This document shows positions 58,759 through 64,000 of a stretch of 64,000 nt of DNA, in pieces; the stretch's first letter is position 1, and each line of letters opens with the position of its first letter. The position numbers and the translations under genes are program-made. The notes beneath the pieces are model-generated. The model was not told the origin of the DNA and made no database searches. It was given only the letters and a program-made list of their open reading frames with translations. Source of the stretch: Paralithodes platypus (taxonomy: Eukaryota; Arthropoda; Malacostraca; Decapoda; Lithodidae); assembly GCA_032716605.1 (NCBI GenBank), contig CM064492.1, forward strand, positions 49,079,406-49,143,405, read 5' to 3'.

Positions 58759-61700
58759 GGGGGTTAGGGAATAGAATATGCCCCACGTGCCTTCTGCGTG
58801 TCGTAAGAGGCGACTAAAGAGGTTGGGTCGGTGGGCTTGCGACCCCCACCCGGAAAAAATATCTAAGCAAAGAAAAACGAACGAACAGCCTCGGATGCGG
58901 ACGGAACCAACGTTGACGAACCACGACCGACTAAGGACATGCCTTCGGACATTCTGAGAATGGCTACGTGGAATGTTAGTGGCATGAATGATGGCACAAA
59001 AGAGAGAGAGGTTCTGGAAGTGTTAGTGAATGCCAGGCTGGATGTATGTGGAATGACAGAGACCAAATGGAAAGGTTCAGATGTGAGAGAGTGGGAGTGT
59101 GGAATGGGTGTGTGTGCTGGAGTGAGTGAAGGAACAGCGAGAGAAGGTGCATGTTTGTTTGTAAGTAGCAAATGGAAGGAATGTGTAAGAGAGTATGGGT
59201 CTGTGGGTTCAAGGATTGTGTGGGTGAGAATGAAAGTAGGAATACAAACGTGGGTGATTGTATGCGTGTATGCCCCGACAGAGGATATACTTGAAAGAAA
59301 GAAAGAGGAGTTCTGGATGAATGTGGAGGCGTGCCTGGAGAAGTTTGACAAGAACGAAAGAATATTTCTGATTGGGGATATGAATGGTAAGGTGGGTGAT
59401 AGGAAAGTTGAGGGAGTGGTGGGAGGGTGGGGGGTACCATCAGAGGTGAATGGGAATGGTAGTGCACTTGTGGACGTATGTGTGGGGAGGAGGCTGTGGA
59501 TAGCCAAAACCTTCTTCCGACACAGAATGATCCACAGGTACACGTGGAAACGGATGTTGACGATGAAGGATAAGACAGTGGTGGAACGAAAGTCATTGAT
59601 TGATTATGTATGTGTGGATGAACGAATGAAGAAATCTGTGATGGATGCTAGGGTGTATAGGGGTATTAGAGGGGGTCTGTCTGATCATTATGTAGTGGTA
59701 GCTAAGGTTAGGATACAAAAGAAGTGGGTGAGGAGAGCGGGAGGGAGGCGAGAGGAGGGTGGAATGGTGAGGAGGGTGGAGAGGTTGCAGGAGGAGGAAG
59801 TCAGGGAGGAGTACAGGAGAGCAGTGGAAAGACGACTAGGTGGGTTCGACCTGGAAGTTGTGGAGGAGATGAGCAGGGTGTTTAAGGATGAGATCTGTGC
59901 AGCATGTGAGGAGGTGTGTGGAGTGAGGAGAAGAGGGAGGGGAGTGAAAGGTACAGCATGGTGGACAGAAGAGGTAAGAATAGCTGTGGAAGAAAAGAAG
60001 AAAGCATATAGAGAGTGGTTGGGTAGTAGAGGGAATGAAGATTCCGAGAGACAGAAACGAGCGAGGTACGTGGAGAGTAAGAGGGTGGTGAAGAGAGTAG
60101 TGAAGGAAAGTAAGAGAAGAGTAGATGAGGAATTTGGAAGGAATCTGAGTGTAAAATGGAGGGAGAGTAAGAAACTGTTCTGGAAAGAAGTCAAGAAAGT
60201 TAGGGAAGGTAGCAAGGGAAACAGTAAGGGTGTAAAAGATAAGAATGGGAGAATGCTAGCCGAGAAGCAAGAGAGAGTCGAAAGATGGAGGGAGTACTTC
60301 AGTGAGTTGCTAAATGAAAGGAATGAAGAGCCAGCAAACATAGCTGGATATGGTATGGGAGGGAGAAGAAGAGAAGTAGTGGAGGAGGAGGTGGGGATCT
60401 GGAGGTCAGAAGTGTGGGAAGCCATGAAAAGAGTGAAGTTGGGGAAAGCACCAGGAACAGATGGAGTGTGTGGGGAAATGTTGAGGTATGGTGGTGAGAT
60501 AGTGATAGAATGGGTATGGAAAATGTGCAAACTAGCATGGGAGAAGGGGAGTGCACCCGATGACTGGAAGACTGGCATAATAGTCCCCCTATATAAGGGC
60601 AAAGGGGAAAGAGGAGTGTGTGGTAACCACCGAGGAATATGTCTTCTAAGCGTAGTAGGGAAGGTATACAGTAGGGTAGTGATTGAGAGAGTGAGAGTGA
60701 GAACGGAGAAATGGATAGGCGACGAGCAGGGAGGTTTTAGGAAGGGAAGAGGATGTGTAGATCAGATTTTTACCCTGAATTGTGTTGTGGAGAAGTATCT
60801 GGAGAAGAAACAAAAGGTGTATGTTGCCTTTATGGACTTGGAGAAGGCCTATGACAGAGTGGATAGAGAAGGTTTGTGGAAAGTACTTAGAATATACGGA
60901 GTAGAGGGCAAGTTGCTGAAAGCAGTGAAGAGCATGTATGAGGGTGCAAAGGCGGCAGTACGTGTGGAGAATGAGCAGAGCGAGTTCTTTGACCTGAATG
61001 TTTGTTTGAAACAGGGGTGTGTGATGTCCCCATGGTTGTTTACTGTATATATGGATGGAGTTATGAAAGAAATACTATCAAGAGCAGTGGGTGTTGGTGT
61101 ATCGCTGAAAAGGGAGAGAATTGAGTGGAAGCTACCTATACTGCTGTTTGCGGATGATACAGTTCTGATGAGTGATAATGAATGGGAGTTGCAGGGTCTG
61201 TTAAATGAGTTTGGAACAGTGTGCGAAAAACGGAATTTGAAGGTAAATACGGGGAAGAGCAAGGTTATGGTCTTCGAAAGGGGTGAAGTCACAGAGTGTG
61301 AGGTGAAGCTGAACGGTCAGGCTATGGAGATCGTCAACTCTTTTAAGTATCTGGGCAGTGTGTTGAGTAAAGATGGGACTATGGATGAAGAGGTGCGGGA
61401 GAGGGTACAACAGGGGAAGAGGGTTGTAGGAATGCTAAAAGCAGTAACAAGAAATAGGGTGGTCAGTATGGAAGTGAAGAAGTCCTTGCATGACAGTGTG
61501 GTAATCCCGACACTGACTTACGGAAGCGAAGCATGGACGTTGGTTGAGAGACTCAGACCAAGAGTGAGAGCAGTGGAAATGAATTACTTAAGGAGTGCGT
61601 GCGGAGTTACATGGAGGGATAGACAGACTAATGAGGAAGTAAGAAGGAGGTGTGGTGTGGAGGTAGATGTGCTGGAAAGTGTGAAAAGGAACAACTTGAG

Positions 61701-61953
61701 ATGGTTCGGCCATATGGAACGTATGGAAAGCGAGAGAATGACTAAGAGGGTGTACGAGAGCGAGGTGGAGGGACAGAGGGGGAGAGGTAGACCGAATATG
61801 AGGTGGAAGGATGGAGTGAGGAACTACATGAACGAAGGCGGTGCTGGTTGGGGGGAGGGGCGTCGACTGACTGGGGACAGAGGTGCATGGGGGCGGTTCG
61901 TTTGTGGCCACCCCTTCGGGGATCACGGCGTCAGGCAATAGATAGATAGATAG
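58759..61953 (+). mobile_element. full-length RTE-type LINE with 12-bp TSD
   Basis: A 3.2-kb unit is flanked by attattagatct at 58747-58758 and 61954-61965. It has a 180-bp 5' leader, one long ORF, and almost no 3' UTR. It ends in a GATA microsatellite, a tail type typical of RTE elements. It lies 150 bp into the KDM6A intron after the JmjC exon, in the same orientation as the gene. Confidence 0.9.
58939..61941 (+). CDS. RTE retrotransposon polyprotein: AP endonuclease and reverse transcriptase
   Basis: An uninterrupted 1000-codon ORF. Residues about 5-255 are an APE-type endonuclease with its expected residues: N12 in TWNVSG, E41 in TETKW, Y111 in YAPTED, D147 and N149 in GDMNG, D222 in LIDYV, and SDH at 248-250. 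It nicks the target to prime reverse transcription. Reverse transcriptase motifs follow: LGKAPGTDGV, motif A Asp633 in FMDLEKAYDRV, LKQGCVMSPWLF, and FADD at 737-740 with both catalytic Asp. The C-terminus has the RTE pattern RNNLRWFGHMERM. I take the Met at 58939; a second Met lies at residue 8. With no stop or frameshift, the copy may be young and possibly active. The antisense relative at 62-64 kb is broken. Confidence 0.93.
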   Translation: MPSDILRMATWNVSGMNDGTKEREVLEVLVNARLDVCGMTETKWKGSDVREWECGMGVCAGVSEGTAREGACLFVSSKWKECVREYGSVGSRIVWVRMKVGIQTWVIVCVYAPTEDILERKKEEFWMNVEACLEKFDKNERIFLIGDMNGKVGDRKVEGVVGGWGVPSEVNGNGSALVDVCVGRRLWIAKTFFRHRMIHRYTWKRMLTMKDKTVVERKSLIDYVCVDERMKKSVMDARVYRGIRGGLSDHYVVVAKVRIQKKWVRRAGGRREEGGMVRRVERLQEEEVREEYRRAVERRLGGFDLEVVEEMSRVFKDEICAACEEVCGVRRRGRGVKGTAWWTEEVRIAVEEKKKAYREWLGSRGNEDSERQKRARYVESKRVVKRVVKESKRRVDEEFGRNLSVKWRESKKLFWKEVKKVREGSKGNSKGVKDKNGRMLAEKQERVERWREYFSELLNERNEEPANIAGYGMGGRRREVVEEEVGIWRSEVWEAMKRVKLGKAPGTDGVCGEMLRYGGEIVIEWVWKMCKLAWEKGSAPDDWKTGIIVPLYKGKGERGVCGNHRGICLLSVVGKVYSRVVIERVRVRTEKWIGDEQGGFRKGRGCVDQIFTLNCVVEKYLEKKQKVYVAFMDLEKAYDRVDREGLWKVLRIYGVEGKLLKAVKSMYEGAKAAVRVENEQSEFFDLNVCLKQGCVMSPWLFTVYMDGVMKEILSRAVGVGVSLKRERIEWKLPILLFADDTVLMSDNEWELQGLLNEFGTVCEKRNLKVNTGKSKVMVFERGEVTECEVKLNGQAMEIVNSFKYLGSVLSKDGTMDEEVRERVQQGKRVVGMLKAVTRNRVVSMEVKKSLHDSVVIPTLTYGSEAWTLVERLRPRVRAVEMNYLRSACGVTWRDRQTNEEVRRRCGVEVDVLESVKRNNLRWFGHMERMESERMTKRVYESEVEGQRGRGRPNMRWKDGVRNYMNEGGAGWGEGRRLTGDRGAWGRFVCGHPFGDHGVRQ

Positions 61954-62936
61954 ATTATTAGATCTTAAAATTGTTAAATTTAAGTTTCTTCGGAACTTTC
62001 ACAATTACTAGTAAATCTATCTACTGTATTACTGGACGCCGTGATCCCCGAGAGGGTGGCCACGAACGAATTACCCCTATGCACCTCTGTCCCCAGTCAG
62101 TTGATACCCCTCCTCCCATCCAGCACCGCTTTCATGCATTTACCTAACTCCATCCTTCCACCTCTCTCTCGGTTTACCTCTCCCTCTTTGTCCTACTTCC
62201 CTCTCGTACAGTCTCTTAGTCATTCTCTCGTTTCCCATACGTTGCACATGGTCGAACCTTCTCAAGGTGTTCCTTTTCACACTTTCCAGCACATCTACAT
62301 CCACACCACACCGTTCTCCTACTTCCTTATTCGTCTGTCTATATATCCATGTATCTCCGCACGCACTTCACAAGTAACTCATTTCCACCCCTTTCACTCT
62401 TGGTTTGTGTCTCCAACACTTCCATGCTTCACTCCCGTACGTCATGTCGGGATTACCACACTATCATGCAAGGACTTCTTTATTTCCATGCTGACCACCC
62501 TATTTCTTTTTAGGCCTACTGTTTTCAGCATTCCTACAACCCTCTTCCCCTGTTGCACCCTCTCCTGCACTTCTTCATCCATACTACCATCTTTACACAA
62601 CACATTGCCCAAATACTTAAATGAGCGGACATTCTCCATAGCCTGACCATATTCAACTTCACCTCACACTATGTTACTGCACGCCTTTCAAAGACTATAA
62701 CCTTACTCTTCTCCACCTTTACCTTCAGATTCCGTTTTTCAAACACTGTTCCAAACATATTTACCAGACCCTGTAACTCCCATTTACTATCGCTCATACA
62801 AACTGTATCGTCAGCAAACAGCAGTACAGTACAGGCAATTTCCAATCATTTCCTTCCCTTATCAGTGGTATACCTTCCTTGCATTTCTTTCATGACTCCA
62901 TCCTTACATACAGTACTGTATATTGAACAACCATCT

Positions 62937-63032
62937 CCTATGTGGGAAAGCCCGATCGTGGACATGGCCTTCCTTAGGGACTCGGGGCTGTTCGGCCAGG
63001 CAACGTAGGGAACAACAACAACAATAACAACC
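62937..63032 (+). mobile_element. 3' end of the I-like LINE, short insertion in RTE
   Basis: Reads gtgggaaagcccgatcgtgg through ggctgttcggccaggcaac to an AAC tail. It carries the LINE form (CCCGATCGTGGNCATGGCC) rather than the SINE form, so it is a severely 5'-truncated LINE copy. It cuts the antisense RTE between the codons for its QGC and MKE regions. Confidence 0.78.
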
Positions 63033-63133
63033 CTGGGGACATTGCACATCCTTGCTTTAAACCAACATTCAGATCACAGAACTCACTCTGTTCATTCTCC
63101 ACATGTACTGACAGCTTTGCACCCTCATACATG

Positions 63134-63870
63134 GAGCGCGTTCAAGAACAAGACTTCAGACGCTACAGTTTCCGTAGCGCGAATTGGGCCCTATTGAACG
63201 ATTTCGAAGCCTCTTCCGCACTACGTAAACAAACAGGGTGGTTGCCATGGTTACGTTTATACCAGCGTCTTCACTTGAAGCTCTAAACAACGACAATGAC
63301 CGTTCTTTACATCTAATCAACTACTAGGATATTTATCCTGTAATATCCATAAGTAATTAGGCCAAAAGCATGCTAGGCTATTAAATTATAGCATCTCATT
63401 GGCCTAAAATACATATTAATATTTATTAGTAACCATATTTTTTATTATTACATTCTACAATAAAGTATATATGAAAGAAAGCAAATTCGTTCATAAAATT
63501 TGTCATATGCTATTTTCGTCCGCCACTTCAATGGATCCTCTACGCTTCCTATCGAAACATAAAGATGTATATTTGTGTCAATATTTTGATCGAAAATTTA
63601 ATATAAATTTTTTAAAGTAAATAATAACACATACTAATATGAATAGTCGATGTTTTTAAGTGATTGTATGTGAATATGGTCGAGAATAATTCGTCTGCTA
63701 GCGCTAAAGACGAATTCTAAAGATGTATTGTCTGTGCCGCCACAGGGCGTCACTCCTCAAAAGGCTGTGCACTGGATGAGCGTCTGCAAGCGACCGTATG
63801 CGCGCTCAATGTCGTTCAGTAAGCCTGTAGCGCCAACCGCACGCTAAAATTAGTGCTCTTGAACGCGCTC
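63134..63870. mobile_element. 737-bp TIR element with 3-bp TSD, Harbinger-like
   Basis: The ends are GAGCGCGTTCAAGAACA and, inverted, GAGCGCGTTCAAGAGCA: 17 bp with one mismatch. ATG flanks it on both sides (63131-63133, 63871-63873). Removing it rejoins the antisense RTE cleanly (atacatg with ctcttcac). It is AT-rich inside with no ORF, so it is non-autonomous. The 3-bp duplication suggests the PIF/Harbinger group; that assignment is inference. Confidence 0.78.
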
Positions 63871-64000
63871 ATGCTCTTCACTGCTTTCAGCAATTTTCCT
63901 TTTACTCTGTATATTCTCAGTACTTTCAACTGACCTTCTCTATCAACTGTGTCCTAGGCCTTCTCCAAGTCCATAAAGGCAGCATACAACTTTTGTTCCT

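Larger units (their letters stand above)
62015..64000 (-). pseudogene. antisense RTE relative, broken, runs off the window
   Basis: From ctactgtattactggacgcc the complement matches the 3' end of the RTE ORF (ggatcacggcgtc) and continues back through SFKYLGNVL, KDGSMDEEVQERV, RNRVVSMEIKKSLHDS, the FADD region near 62820, the CLKQGC region and the motif A region at the right edge. It is interrupted by a LINE tail (62937-63032) and a TIR element (63134-63870), and it has frame breaks. It lies tail-to-tail with the intact RTE, about 60 bp apart. Confidence 0.85.

Noticed and set aside
58863..59596. two long antisense frames opposite the RTE endonuclease
   Set aside because: Shadows of the sense gene; no domain.
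59688..60602. 304-codon frame antisense to the RTE ORF
   Set aside because: The Leu/Ser/Pro-rich composition is the mirror of a Glu/Arg/Lys-rich sense ORF with full domain support.

Overview
This is eukaryotic nuclear DNA, most likely from an arthropod and plausibly a decapod crustacean. The evidence is consensus GT-AG introns, exons of one conserved animal gene, runs of the AGGTTA hexamer, and a repeat load of RTE, CR1, Jockey and I-like LINEs, two kinds of Penelope-like element, tRNA-like SINEs and small TTAA-flanked DNA elements. The species call is inference. There are no operons, bacterial genes or CRISPR arrays.

The only host gene I can support is KDM6A/UTX, the H3K27 demethylase, on the + strand from 38.7 kb to beyond the window. 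Four exons are visible: TPR repeats (38694-38874 and 51912-52266), a 2.5-kb exon holding the last TPRs, the Gln-rich linker and the start of the JmjC region (54390-56931), and a JmjC exon with the Fe-binding His-x-Glu (58458-58594). The copy looks damaged. It has a frame break in the first exon, an in-frame TAG, a one-base indel, and a 409-bp SINE flanked by a 13-bp target duplication inside the big exon. It is either a decaying unprocessed copy, a disrupted allele, or partly assembly error.

The left half (1-38 kb) is non-coding. It holds a long inverted-repeat element (0.6-2.3 kb), a 17-bp satellite (4.4-5.6 kb), TTAA elements, a LINE 3' fragment (9-10 kb), a 2.3-kb TIR element that splits a tRNA-like SINE (13.4-15.7 kb), and a segmental duplication (17.6-20.1 and 23.4-24.2 kb) around a 33/34-bp minisatellite. 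It also holds a Penelope-like element (26.6-29.3 kb) cut by a TTAA element and a CR1-like fragment (30.8-32.0 kb).

The KDM6A introns hold a nest of elements: a Naiad-type Penelope-like element with one in-frame UGA (41.4-43.3 kb), two LINE families inserted one into the other (43.8-50.7 kb) with a SINE inside the inner one, and two inverted copies of a TTAA element on either side of the LINEs. Downstream is a full-length RTE with an intact 1000-codon ORF (58.8-62.0 kb). A second, antisense and broken RTE runs off the window end.

The SINE and the outer LINE share their last ~60 bp and their AAC tail, so that LINE family probably mobilised the SINE. Overall the window reads as a KDM6A locus swollen and broken by mobile elements.
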